Positions 8,073 to 15,553 of a DNA stretch of 64,000 nt are shown here, one piece after another (position 1 is the stretch's first letter; every line of letters starts with the position of its first letter). Origin of the DNA: Miltoncostaea marina (GTDB taxonomy: Bacteria > Actinomycetota > Thermoleophilia > Miltoncostaeales > Miltoncostaeaceae). The notes beneath the pieces were generated by a model, which was given only the letters and a program-made list of their open reading frames with translations, was not told where the DNA came from and ran no database searches. The stretch covers positions 124,001 through 188,000 of the forward strand of contig NZ_CP064655.1 in the NCBI RefSeq assembly GCF_018141525.1, written 5' to 3'. The translations under genes and the position numbers were made by a program.

Positions 8073-9114
8073 CGTCCTGGCTGAAGCCCCGGTCCGCGAA
8101 GATGTCGGCCATGTAGCCGCGGTCGGGGTCGAAGAACTCGTCGCGGAAGCTCGTCCAGCCGCCGAGGTCCTCGTCCATCGTGAACAGGCCCGGGATCTCC
8201 GGGTACTCCGAGGCGTGCTTCTCGGCGACCGCCGGCAGCACCGAGCGGTAGCCCCTCCGCGCGAAGACCTCCTGCGCCGGGGCGCTGAGGGCGAAGTCGA
8301 CGAACGCCTGGGCCGCCTGCGGATCGCCCGAGTTCGCGGTGACCGCGATCGGGTTCTGGATCAGGATGGTCTCGTCGGGGATGACGTACTCGACCGGCTC
8401 GCCGTTGGCCTGGGCGAGCTTCGCCTCGTTCTCGTAGGCCAGCAGCACGTCGCCCTTGCCGGCCCCGAAGACCTGCAGCGACTCGCGGGCGCCCTTGGGC
8501 TGCACCGGCACGTTGGCGAAGAGCGCGCGCAGGTACTCGAGCGCCTCGTCCTTCGACCTGCCCTGCTTGAGCTGGGCGCCGTACGCGGCGGCGACGTTCC
8601 ACTGGGCGCCGCCCGAGCTGAACGGGTTGGGCGTGATGACCTCGACCCCGTCCTTCACGAGGTCGTCCCAGGTGCGGATGCCCTTCGGGTTGCCCTCGCG
8701 CACGAGGAAGACCACGGCCGAGGTGCTGACGAAGCCACCTGTGGGGGTGTCCTGCCACCCGGGCTCCACGATGCCCGGCTCCTCGAGGCGGGTCACGTCG
8801 GGCGCCAGCGAGAGCGCCAGCACGTCGGCGTCGAGGCCGGCCTCGACCGCCCGGCTCTGGTCGCCGGAGGGGCCGTAGGACTGCTCGAACCCGATGCCCT
8901 TCCCCGCGGGCGTGCCCCCGAAGAGCGGGATGAGCTCCTCGTAGACCTCGCGCGGGGTCGTGTAGCCCACGAGGGTGAGGGTGGAATCGCCGCCGCTCGC
9001 GGCGGCGGCGCCGCTCGCCTGGTCCTCGTCGCCGCAGCCCGCGAGCACGGCGAGGGCCGCGACGAGGAGGACGACGGGCAGCGCGAGCAGGCGGAATGGG
9101 TGTCGTACGATCAC
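8065..9114 (-). CDS. sbp: Sulfate/thiosulfate-binding lipoprotein
   Basis: This is a 349-residue extracytoplasmic solute receptor. It has a lipoprotein signal peptide (basic N-terminus, hydrophobic core, lipobox LAGC), which anchors it outside the membrane. The mature protein has the family markers LVGYTTPREVYEELIPLF, SYGPSGDQSRAVEAGL, DVLALSLAPDV, ITPNPFSSGGAQWN and VYEELI. The start is the GTG at 9114, with AAGGAG 7 nt upstream. It is the first gene of the operon, downstream of a 5' hairpin and the CTTATC-N5-GATAAG palindrome, so it is probably regulated by sulfur supply. Sulfate versus thiosulfate preference cannot be told from sequence. Confidence 0.93.
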   Translation of the reverse strand: MIVRHPFRLLALPVVLLVAALAVLAGCGDEDQASGAAAASGGDSTLTLVGYTTPREVYEELIPLFGGTPAGKGIGFEQSYGPSGDQSRAVEAGLDADVLALSLAPDVTRLEEPGIVEPGWQDTPTGGFVSTSAVVFLVREGNPKGIRTWDDLVKDGVEVITPNPFSSGGAQWNVAAAYGAQLKQGRSKDEALEYLRALFANVPVQPKGARESLQVFGAGKGDVLLAYENEAKLAQANGEPVEYVIPDETILIQNPIAVTANSGDPQAAQAFVDFALSAPAQEVFARRGYRSVLPAVAEKHASEYPEIPGLFTMDEDLGGWTSFRDEFFDPDRGYMADIFADRGFSQDDE

Positions 9115-9155
9115 GCAACGCTCCTTGGTCTGGACAGAGGCCGAGCGAGTGAGTC

Positions 9156-9185
9156 GCCCTCCCCCTGTGGCCGCAGGGGGAGGGC
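9156..9185 (-). other. Perfect 12-bp hairpin at the 5' end of the sbp transcript
   Basis: GCCCTCCCCCTG and CAGGGGGAGGGC form a perfect stem with a 6-nt loop. If the TATAAC at 9194-9199 is the -10 box, transcription starts at about 9187 and the stem lies at the very 5' end of the mRNA. There it could stabilise the message or act in attenuation. No U tract follows on the minus strand. Confidence 0.5.
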
Positions 9186-9193
9186 GGCGCCCT

Positions 9194-9223
9194 GTTATAG
9201 CGATCTCTTATCCGTCGGATAAG
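9194..9223 (-). promoter_or_regulatory. sbp operon promoter with overlapping operator palindrome
   Basis: Read on the minus strand, TATAAC (9199-9194) resembles a -10 box. The perfect palindrome CTTATCC-GTC-GGATAAG (9207-9223) covers the spacer and the expected -35 position, a classic repressor arrangement. Its CTTATC-N5-GATAAG core recurs at 3724-3742. The regulator is unknown; an Rrf2-type or similar dimeric repressor of sulfur genes is one possibility, but that is inference. Confidence 0.5.
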
Positions 9224-9285
9224 CGCCGCTAGCATGCTGATGGCTCTTGGCCGTGTCAACCCCCGAGCGCGAGCGACGAGAGGCG

Positions 9286-10785
9286 ATGACGGACGACTAC
9301 CTGGGCGCCGGAGGGCGCCTCCGAGGCGGGCCCGCGCCCGAGCTGGTGCGGGCCGGCTACGCCCACGAGGCGGGGCACGGGCCGCGGCTGGCGCGGTGGC
9401 TGTCGCTGGCCGACCTCGCCCACGCGGTCGCCCTGGTCGAGGCGGGCGCGGTGGCGGGCGACGACGCCCGCGGGCTGCTGCGCGGGCTGCTGGAGCTCGA
9501 CGGGATCCCGGGCGGCGCCTTTCCGTGGCGGCCGGAGCTCGGCGACGCCTTCAACTCGCGCGAGCACGAGCTCAAGGCCCGCGTCGGCGCCTCGGCGGCC
9601 GGGTGGCTGTCGGCGGGGCGCCCGCGCCGCGAGGCGTTCCGGGTGGCCCTGCGGCTGGCGGCCCGCGAGGGGGCGCTCGACCTGCACGACGCGTCCCTCG
9701 ACCTGGCCGCCGCCCTGGTCGGCCTGGCGGAGCGCCACGCCGCGGACCTCGCCGCCGACTACACCTACCTGCAGCCCGCGCAGCCCACGACCGTCGGCCA
9801 CCTGCTGCTGGCCCACGCCTACCCGGCGCTGCGGGACGCGGGCCGCCTGCGCGGCGCGCACGCCTGGCTCGATCGCAGCGTGGCGGGCGTGGGCGGCAGC
9901 GCCGGGTCGCGCTGGCCGATCGACCGCGAGCGCCTCGCCGACCTGCTCGGCTGCGCCGGTGTGATGCGCCACGCGAAGGACGCGATGTGGCAGGCCGACG
10001 GCTACGTCGAGCTGGTCGCGGCCGTGGCGACCGCGGCGACCCACGCCTCGCAGCTCGGCCAGGACCTCGAGATCCTGGCCAGCCAGGAGTTCGCCGCGGT
10101 GAGCCTCGCCGACCGCCACAGCCGCGCGAGCGCCCTCATGCCGCAGAAGCGCAACCCCTACGCGCTCGCCGTCATCCGCACGCAGGCCGGCATCGCCGCC
10201 GGCGACCTCGCCGCGATCCTCGTGGCGCTGCACACCGGGTCGGCCCGCACCGACCACTTCCACCTGCTCAACGGCAGCGTGCCGCGCCTGCTGGAGGAGG
10301 CCGGCGCCGTGACGGCCCTGGCCGCCGAGGTGGTCGCCGGCCTCACGATCGACCCGGCGCGCTGGGAGCGGGCCGCGCGGGAGGGCTTCACCGCGGCCGC
10401 CGACGTCGCCGACGTGCTCGCCGTCGAGGCCGGGATCGACTACCGCACGGCGCACCACGTGGTGGGCCGCGCGGTGCGCGACCTGGTGGACGCCGGGCTG
10501 CCGCCCGACGCGCTCACCCCCGAGCGACTGGCCGCGGCCGCCGAGGCGTCCGCGGGCCGCGCGGTCACGATCTCCGCCGAGGCGCTCGCCGGGGCGCTCG
10601 ACCCCGCCGCGTGCGTGGCCGCGCGGCTGCAGACCGGCTCGGCCGCCCCGGGGGAGGTCGCCGCGATGATCGCCGAGTGCCGGGCGGCCGTCGCGGAGGC
10701 GCGGGGCCTCAGCGCGGCGGCGCGGGAGCGGGCGGCCGGCGCGGCGCGGGGGCTGCGGGAGCGGGCGCGGGAGCTGGCGGGATGA
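9286..10785 (+). CDS. Argininosuccinate lyase-like enzyme (fumarase/aspartase superfamily)
   Basis: About 499 residues. The ArgH-like regions are present: DAFNSREHELKARVG, the YTYLQPAQPTTVGHLLLAHA segment that carries the general-acid region, GSAGSRWPIDRERLADLLG and the catalytic loop. The loop reads RASALMPQKRNPYAL, where true ArgH has GSSxMPQKKNPD; one serine of the pair is replaced by alanine. The enzyme may therefore be a paralogue with another substrate. No arg genes are adjacent. The start is the ATG at 9286 after GAGAGG; a TTG at 9247 is an upstream alternative. The 3' end overlaps the convergent ECF S-component gene by 77 bp. Confidence 0.8.
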   Translation: MTDDYLGAGGRLRGGPAPELVRAGYAHEAGHGPRLARWLSLADLAHAVALVEAGAVAGDDARGLLRGLLELDGIPGGAFPWRPELGDAFNSREHELKARVGASAAGWLSAGRPRREAFRVALRLAAREGALDLHDASLDLAAALVGLAERHAADLAADYTYLQPAQPTTVGHLLLAHAYPALRDAGRLRGAHAWLDRSVAGVGGSAGSRWPIDRERLADLLGCAGVMRHAKDAMWQADGYVELVAAVATAATHASQLGQDLEILASQEFAAVSLADRHSRASALMPQKRNPYALAVIRTQAGIAAGDLAAILVALHTGSARTDHFHLLNGSVPRLLEEAGAVTALAAEVVAGLTIDPARWERAAREGFTAAADVADVLAVEAGIDYRTAHHVVGRAVRDLVDAGLPPDALTPERLAAAAEASAGRAVTISAEALAGALDPAACVAARLQTGSAAPGEVAAMIAECRAAVAEARGLSAAARERAAGAARGLRERARELAG

Positions 10786-11380
10786 CGACGACCTCGGTGC
10801 GGATGCGCGTCGCGTAGCGGCCCAGCAGGCGCAGCAGCGCGGGGCCGGCGACGAGCGCCAGCACGACGTTCGTGGTGGCGTGGACGGCCTCGAACGGCAG
10901 GCTGCGGCCGCCGGACAGCGTCAGCGCGGCCCACGACACCTCCGGGCCGAAGGCGGCCAGGTACCAGAGATTCATCCCCCAGCCGTAGGCGACGCCCCAG
11001 ACGGCGCCGACCGCCGCGAGCCCCAGCCGCGCCCGGCACACGCGCCGCAGCGCGGCGCCCGACAGGCCGGCCAGCGCCCAGAGCGCCATCTGTGGCGGCG
11101 TCCACGGCCCCTGCCCGAGGAAGCTGTTGGAGATGAGCGCCGCCACGGCGCCGACCGCGAGGCCGGCGCGCGCGCCGAGGCTCGCGCCGGTCACCAGGCA
11201 CGTCACCGTGATCGGCTGGGCGCCCGGGATGGGCGCGAACAGCACCCGCCCCGCGGCGGCGAGCGCCCCGATGGTGGCCACAAGGGCCAGCTCCTTCGCG
11301 CCCCCGCCGCGCTCGAGCGCCACGAAGCCCAGCGCGATGAGCAGCAGCACCACCAGTACCACCGTGACGGCGGCGCTCAC
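10709..11380 (-). CDS. ECF transporter substrate-capture (S) component, probably for cobalamin
   Basis: This 223-residue membrane protein has five to six hydrophobic segments. The stretch PGAQPITVTCLVTGASLGAR, then NSFLGQGPWTPPQMALWALAG, resembles S components of ECF vitamin importers. It starts with the GTG at 11380, which overlaps the stop of the ATPase gene (GTGA). It is the last gene of a riboswitch-led operon containing EcfT, a double EcfA and a DUF4430 lipoprotein, which points to cobalamin or a corrinoid precursor. The C-terminus is a Pro/Ala/Arg tail that exists only because the frame runs 77 bp into the convergent lyase gene. Confidence 0.8.
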   Translation of the reverse strand: MSAAVTVVLVVLLLIALGFVALERGGGAKELALVATIGALAAAGRVLFAPIPGAQPITVTCLVTGASLGARAGLAVGAVAALISNSFLGQGPWTPPQMALWALAGLSGAALRRVCRARLGLAAVGAVWGVAYGWGMNLWYLAAFGPEVSWAALTLSGGRSLPFEAVHATTNVVLALVAGPALLRLLGRYATRIRTEVVVIPPAPAPAPAAPAPRRPPAPAPPR

Positions 11381-12780
11381 GCGACACCAGCCACGGCCGC
11401 CGCGGCGCGCTCGCGCAGCGTGCCGTCGCGCAGGTCGAGGTGGCGACCGGCGAGCCTGGCGGCGAAGCCCTCGTCGTGGGTCGCCACCAGCACGGCCGCC
11501 CCCTCGGCCGCCCGGGCGCGCAGCACGTCCGCGAGCGCGCCGCGCCGCGCGGGGTCCATCCCGCGGGTGGGCTCGTCGAGCAGGATCACGCCGGGGCGCG
11601 CGACGAGCGCCGCGGCCAGGGCGACGCGCTCGCGCTGGCCCACCGACAGGTCGAGGGGGTGGCGTTCGGCGAGCTCCGCGAGGTCGAGCTCCTCCATCGC
11701 GCGGGCGACCAGCGCGCGCCGCTCCGCCCGCGGCACCCCGAGCCAGCGCAGGCACAGGGCCACCTCGTCGCGCACCCGCTCGGTCAGCAGGTGGCGGCCC
11801 GGGTCCTGCGGCACGAGCGACAGGGCGGGGAAGCGGCGCTCCGCCGCCAGCGCGGTGACGTCGCGGCGGTCGACCAGCACCCGGCCCGCGTCCGGCGCGT
11901 GCAGCCCGGCGATCGCGCGCAGCAGGGTCGTCTTGCCCGAGCCGTTCGGCCCGTGCACCGCCACCGTCTCGCCCGCGCGCACCTCCAGGGCCGCGCCGCG
12001 CAGCACGGGCGGCCCACCGTGGCCGGCGACCAGCCCGTCCACCACCAGGCGCGGCCCGCCGGGCGCGCCCGCGGCGTGGGGCACGCCGGCGGCGTCGGCC
12101 GGCTCCGGCGCCCCCAGGCGCCCCTCGCGCACCGCCAGCACCCGGTCGGCGAGCCCGCGCGAGCGGTCGGCGCGGTGCTCGCTCACCACGACGGCCACGC
12201 CCGCCCGGGCGCGGCCGCGCAGCGTGGCCGCGAGGGCGGCCGCGCCCGCGGCGTCGAGCTGGGAGGTGGGCTCGTCCAGCAGCAGCACCGACGGCGCGGG
12301 GGCCAGCGCGGCGGCCAGCGCCACGCGCTGGCGCTCGCCGCCGGAGAGGGTCGCGATGGCGCGCCCCGCCAGGTGGGCGGCGCCGGCCTCCTCGAGCGCC
12401 CGCTGCACCCGGCCCGGGATCGCCTCGGCCGGCACGCCGGCGCTCTCCAGGCCGAACGCCACGTCGCGCTCGACCGTGCCCATCACCGACTGCGCCTCGG
12501 GGTCCTGGAAGACCATCCCGGCGGCGCGGCACAGCTGGGCGGGCGGCGTGCGCATGGTGTCGAGGCCGCCCACGGCGACGCGGCCGGCGAAGCGGCCGCC
12601 GTGGAAGTGGGGCACGAGGCCGCACAGCGCCCGCAGCAGGGTCGACTTGCCGCCGCCGGAGGGACCCTCGAGCAGCAGCACCTCGCCGGCGCGCACGTCG
12701 AGGTCGACGCCGTCGAGCGCGGGCCCGGCGCCGCCGCCGTACGCGAACCACAGCCCCCGTGTCTCGGCCGCGGCCCTCAC
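11377..12780 (-). CDS. Fused double ECF ATPase (EcfA1-EcfA2 in one chain)
   Basis: This 467-residue protein has two complete ABC ATPase domains. Domain 1 (about residues 5-230) has GPSGGGKST, LSGGERQRVALA and VLLLDEPTSQLD. Domain 2 (about 250-460) has GPNGSGKTT, LSVGQRERVALA and VILLDEPTRGMD. In the second signature motif the second Gly is replaced by Val. Each ECF transporter needs two ATPase sites, which this fusion supplies in a single polypeptide. It starts at GTG 12780, overlapping the ecfT stop, and its own stop overlaps the S-component start. It is cytosolic, bound to EcfT. Confidence 0.92.
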   Translation of the reverse strand: MRAAAETRGLWFAYGGGAGPALDGVDLDVRAGEVLLLEGPSGGGKSTLLRALCGLVPHFHGGRFAGRVAVGGLDTMRTPPAQLCRAAGMVFQDPEAQSVMGTVERDVAFGLESAGVPAEAIPGRVQRALEEAGAAHLAGRAIATLSGGERQRVALAAALAPAPSVLLLDEPTSQLDAAGAAALAATLRGRARAGVAVVVSEHRADRSRGLADRVLAVREGRLGAPEPADAAGVPHAAGAPGGPRLVVDGLVAGHGGPPVLRGAALEVRAGETVAVHGPNGSGKTTLLRAIAGLHAPDAGRVLVDRRDVTALAAERRFPALSLVPQDPGRHLLTERVRDEVALCLRWLGVPRAERRALVARAMEELDLAELAERHPLDLSVGQRERVALAAALVARPGVILLDEPTRGMDPARRGALADVLRARAAEGAAVLVATHDEGFAARLAGRHLDLRDGTLRERAAAAVAGVA

Positions 12781-13619
12781 CGGCGCAGCACCAGCGCGGC
12801 GCCGCCCAGCGCGGCGGCCGCGGCGGCGGCCAGGGCCAGCCCGCCGGCCCCGAGCAGCGGATCGAGGGTGGGGTAGTACGAGTAGCCGCCGAGCCCCGCC
12901 GTGGCCGCGACCGCGGCGACGGCGACGAGGGCGGCGCCGAGCGCCAGCGCCGCGCGCTCCTCGCGCACCCAGGGGCGCTCGGGGCTGCGGGTGCGCGGCC
13001 CGGCGCCGTAGCCGCGGGCCGTCATGGCCTCGGCCACGTCGAGCCCGCGCTCGAGGCTCGCGCCGAGCAGCGGCAGCGTCAGCGGGGCCGCCCGCCGGGT
13101 GCGCGCGAGCAGGCGGCCGTCGGCCAGGGCCAGGCCGCGCAGCCGCGCCGACTCCGAGATGGCCCGGGCGTCGCGCTGGAGGGTCGGCACCAGCCGCGCG
13201 GCCAGCGCGCACGTCATCGCGGAGCGCGGCGCCACGCGGGCGACCTGCGCCTGCAGGCGGTCGGGGTCGACGTGCGCGAGCAGGGCGCCGACGAGGATCG
13301 CCACCGCGGCCAGCCGCACGCCGATCGCGAGGCCGGCGACGACCTCCTCGACCGTCACCTCCAGGTCGATGACCGCGACCTCGGGGCCGCGCCAGAGGAT
13401 CAGGTCGCCCTCCGCGGACACGAACGGGTTGATCGCCGCGAGCGTCAGGCCGCTGAGCGCGCCGCCGAGCAGGAAGAAGCGGCTCGGCCGGCCGGGCGCG
13501 GTCCACGCGAGGGCCAGCGCCCCGGCGAGCAGGCACAGCAGCACCAGGGGGTGTCCGGTGGAGAAGGCGAGCACGATCGCGCCGAGCCAGAGGGGCGCAA
13601 GCGCCCCGGGCGCCCTCAC
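12777..13619 (-). CDS. ecfT: ECF transporter transmembrane coupling protein EcfT
   Basis: This 280-residue membrane protein transmits ATPase movement to the S component. The two Ala-Arg-Gly-type coupling motifs are visible as SARLRGLAL and TARGYGAG, separated by a helical linker as in the family. Hydrophobic helices occur at about residues 10-45, 95-125 and 225-275. It starts at GTG 13619, overlapping the stop of the upstream lipoprotein gene, and ends overlapping the double ATPase gene. Its place in the cobalamin-riboswitch operon suggests it serves a dedicated (group I) vitamin importer. Confidence 0.9.
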   Translation of the reverse strand: MRAPGALAPLWLGAIVLAFSTGHPLVLLCLLAGALALAWTAPGRPSRFFLLGGALSGLTLAAINPFVSAEGDLILWRGPEVAVIDLEVTVEEVVAGLAIGVRLAAVAILVGALLAHVDPDRLQAQVARVAPRSAMTCALAARLVPTLQRDARAISESARLRGLALADGRLLARTRRAAPLTLPLLGASLERGLDVAEAMTARGYGAGPRTRSPERPWVREERAALALGAALVAVAAVAATAGLGGYSYYPTLDPLLGAGGLALAAAAAAALGGAALVLRR

Positions 13620-14545
13620 GGCCCCGCCCGCCCGGCGGCGCGCAGCGGCCGCCCCTCGCCGTCGAGCGTCAGCGCGTAGCGGCCGCGCACGATGGCGGGG
13701 TCGTCGGCGAGGGCGCGCGCCGCCGCCCGCGCCGCCGCGTCGTCGAGCCCGGCGACGACGACCGCCACCCCCGCCTGCGGGTCGGCCGGGTCGGTGGGCA
13801 CGGCCGCGATCAGGGCCCGGGCGCCGGGCACCGGCTCGCGCGGCGCCCCGCCGGGCCGAGGGCCGTTCGCGCCGCCCTCGACCGCGACGCCGATCCCGGC
13901 GCCGTCGGGGTCGGCGAGGGCGCGCCGCCAGGCCGGGTCGCGCCGCGCGAGCGCGTCGCTGGCCCCGACGACCGCCCGCCAGGGCGACGAGACGTCGGTC
14001 AGCCGCGCCCCGGCCGCCTCGAGCGCCGCGCGCAGCGGCGGGTCGGCCGCCACCGCCGGGCCGCGGCCGCCCGGCAGCGCGAGCGGCGCGGGCCACTGGC
14101 CCACCACCGCGAAGGCGTTCTGCAGCGACCCCCAGTCGCGGTGGTCCCACCAGACGGCGTCGCCGTCCCCCAGCGGCACCTGCTCGGCGCTCGTCGCGCC
14201 CGCGACGCCGTTGACGAAGAAGAACCAGTCCTCCTCGGCCGCGGCGTCGCTGCGCAGCCCGAGCATGCTGTCGACGAACGCGCCGGCGTAGGCGGTCCGC
14301 ACCTCGGTGGCCCCCCGCAGCGCCCGCATGACCGACTGACCGGGCGCGACCCGGGTCGACAGCAGCTCCCGCTCGCCGTACCCGGCGGTCGCCACCAGCG
14401 TGGCGGCGGGCGCCTCGGCCGCGGGCGCGTCCTGCGAGCGGCGCTCGCAGCCGGCGGCCAGCGCGGCGAGCGCGGCGAGCGCGAGCAGCGCCATCAGCAC
14501 GGGCGCCAGCGCCCCGCACGGTCGTCGTCGCACCAACGGCTCCAT
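13616..14545 (-). CDS. DUF4430 lipoprotein, candidate surface cobalamin-binding protein
   Basis: About 309 residues. A basic N-terminus, a hydrophobic stretch and the lipobox LAAGC (Cys about residue 33) indicate a lipoprotein on the outer face. The next ~100 residues (PGQSVMRALRG, EDWFFFVNGVAG, GDGDAVWWDHRDW) match the DUF4430 fold, which is related to the C-terminal domain of transcobalamin. The remainder (about 150-309) is not recognised. It is the first gene after a cobalamin riboswitch and overlaps ecfT. ATG 14545 has no spaced ribosome site; GTG 14533, with GGAG 6 nt upstream, may be the true start. Cobalamin capture is inferred from context. Confidence 0.85.
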   Translation of the reverse strand: MEPLVRRRPCGALAPVLMALLALAALAALAAGCERRSQDAPAAEAPAATLVATAGYGERELLSTRVAPGQSVMRALRGATEVRTAYAGAFVDSMLGLRSDAAAEEDWFFFVNGVAGATSAEQVPLGDGDAVWWDHRDWGSLQNAFAVVGQWPAPLALPGGRGPAVAADPPLRAALEAAGARLTDVSSPWRAVVGASDALARRDPAWRRALADPDGAGIGVAVEGGANGPRPGGAPREPVPGARALIAAVPTDPADPQAGVAVVVAGLDDAAARAAARALADDPAIVRGRYALTLDGEGRPLRAAGRAGP

Positions 14546-14574
14546 TCCTCGAAAGCGGTGTCGGTGCTCGGGCG

Positions 14575-14745
14575 GAGGCAGGTCTCCTGGCTTCCGTTCG
14601 CAGCGACGTCGCGCCTTCCCGGTCGGACCGGTGGCCGGCTTCTCGCCCAGCGACGCCGCTCCCGGTGACAGTGGCGGGACCGCGCCGGATTCGCACCGGC
14701 TTCCCTCGAGCGCCCGAAGGCGACCACCCACCCGAGACACACGGA
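14575..14745 (-). ncRNA. Cobalamin (B12) riboswitch
   Basis: Read on the minus strand, the leader contains, in order, GAAGCCGGTGCGAATCCGGC, GCGGTCCCGCCACTGTCACC, GAGAAGCCGGCC, GGGAAGGCGCGACG and the B12-box-type 3' end AAGCCAGGAGACCTGCC, which together define the family. It ends about 30-40 nt before the DUF4430 lipoprotein start, so ligand binding likely blocks translation of the first gene. This identifies the ECF operon as B12-responsive. Confidence 0.93.
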
Positions 14746-14897
14746 GGCTACCCCGCCCGTCGCGTACTGGTCGACCGGGTGGGTCGATTCGCGAAAACCA
14801 GCGGTTGACACCCGAGCCGCGCGCCGCGTAGAACCGTGAAACTGCCAAAACCGACAGGATCGCCACAGTGATCTCACTCAGAACCGCTAGGAGCTCC

Positions 14898-15536
14898 ATG
14901 CGCGACGAACCACCGCGCCCCCCGCTTCCGTCCCCCCTGCCGGACGGGGACGAGGGCGATCCGTTGTCCGACGAGCTGCTGACGCCCGACGAGGCGCGCG
15001 CGCTGGTGCGGGCGTCGTCGGGACGGGCGCCGACGGGGCTGCGCAACCGGGCGCTCGTGGCCGTGATGTACCGGTCGGGCCTGCGCCCGGGCGAGGCGCT
15101 GGCGCTCCTGCCGGCCGACGTCGACCTGGGCGCCGCGACGGTCGACGTGCCGGCGCGCAAGGGCGGCAGCCGGCGGGTGACCGGCATCGACGCCACCACC
15201 CGCGGGCTCATCGCGGCGTGGCTCGAGCGCCGCCGTGAGCGCGGCATCGCCCACGAGGCGCCGCTGTTCTGCACCCTCGCGGGCGAGCCGCTGAAGGCGG
15301 CCTACGTGCGCGAGCTGCTGCCGCGCCTGGCCCGCCGCGCCGGCATCCGCAAGCGCGTGCACCCCCTCGCGCTTCGCTACGCCAACGCGGCCGAGCTCGC
15401 CGAGGAGGGGATGCCGGCGGCCACGATCGACCGCCACCTGGGCATCGCGCCGGTGGGCGGCGCCCGGCGCTACCGCCGGCCCGTGGCCGACGTCGACGTG
15501 GCCGCGGCGGTGGCCGCGCGGGAGTGGCGCCTCTGA
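14898..15536 (+). CDS. Tyrosine-recombinase-like protein, catalytic domain only
   Basis: About 212 residues, against about 300 for XerC/XerD; the N-terminal core-binding domain is missing. MYRSGLRPGEALAL carries the first catalytic arginine and KGGSRRV the lysine region. RVHPLALRYANAAELAEEG replaces the usual HxLRH box with shifted spacing, and GARRYRRP could supply the tyrosine. AGGAG lies 4 nt before the ATG at 14898. The stop codon is at the edge of the IS5-type insertion, inside the putative CTGA target duplication, so the IS did not remove coding sequence. It may be a degenerate or repurposed recombinase. Confidence 0.7.
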   Translation: MRDEPPRPPLPSPLPDGDEGDPLSDELLTPDEARALVRASSGRAPTGLRNRALVAVMYRSGLRPGEALALLPADVDLGAATVDVPARKGGSRRVTGIDATTRGLIAAWLERRRERGIAHEAPLFCTLAGEPLKAAYVRELLPRLARRAGIRKRVHPLALRYANAAELAEEGMPAATIDRHLGIAPVGGARRYRRPVADVDVAAAVAAREWRL

Positions 15537-15537
15537 C

Positions 15538-15553
15538 GGTCTGTGTATGAACT
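15538..15553 (+). repeat. Outer half of the interrupted left IS terminal repeat
   Basis: GGTCTGTGTATGAACT matches, with one mismatch, the reverse complement of the right end (17863-17878). Its inner half continues at 17014-17031 (GATCCCCGTACCGCTCTG) beyond the inserted TnpB element. Confidence 0.85.
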
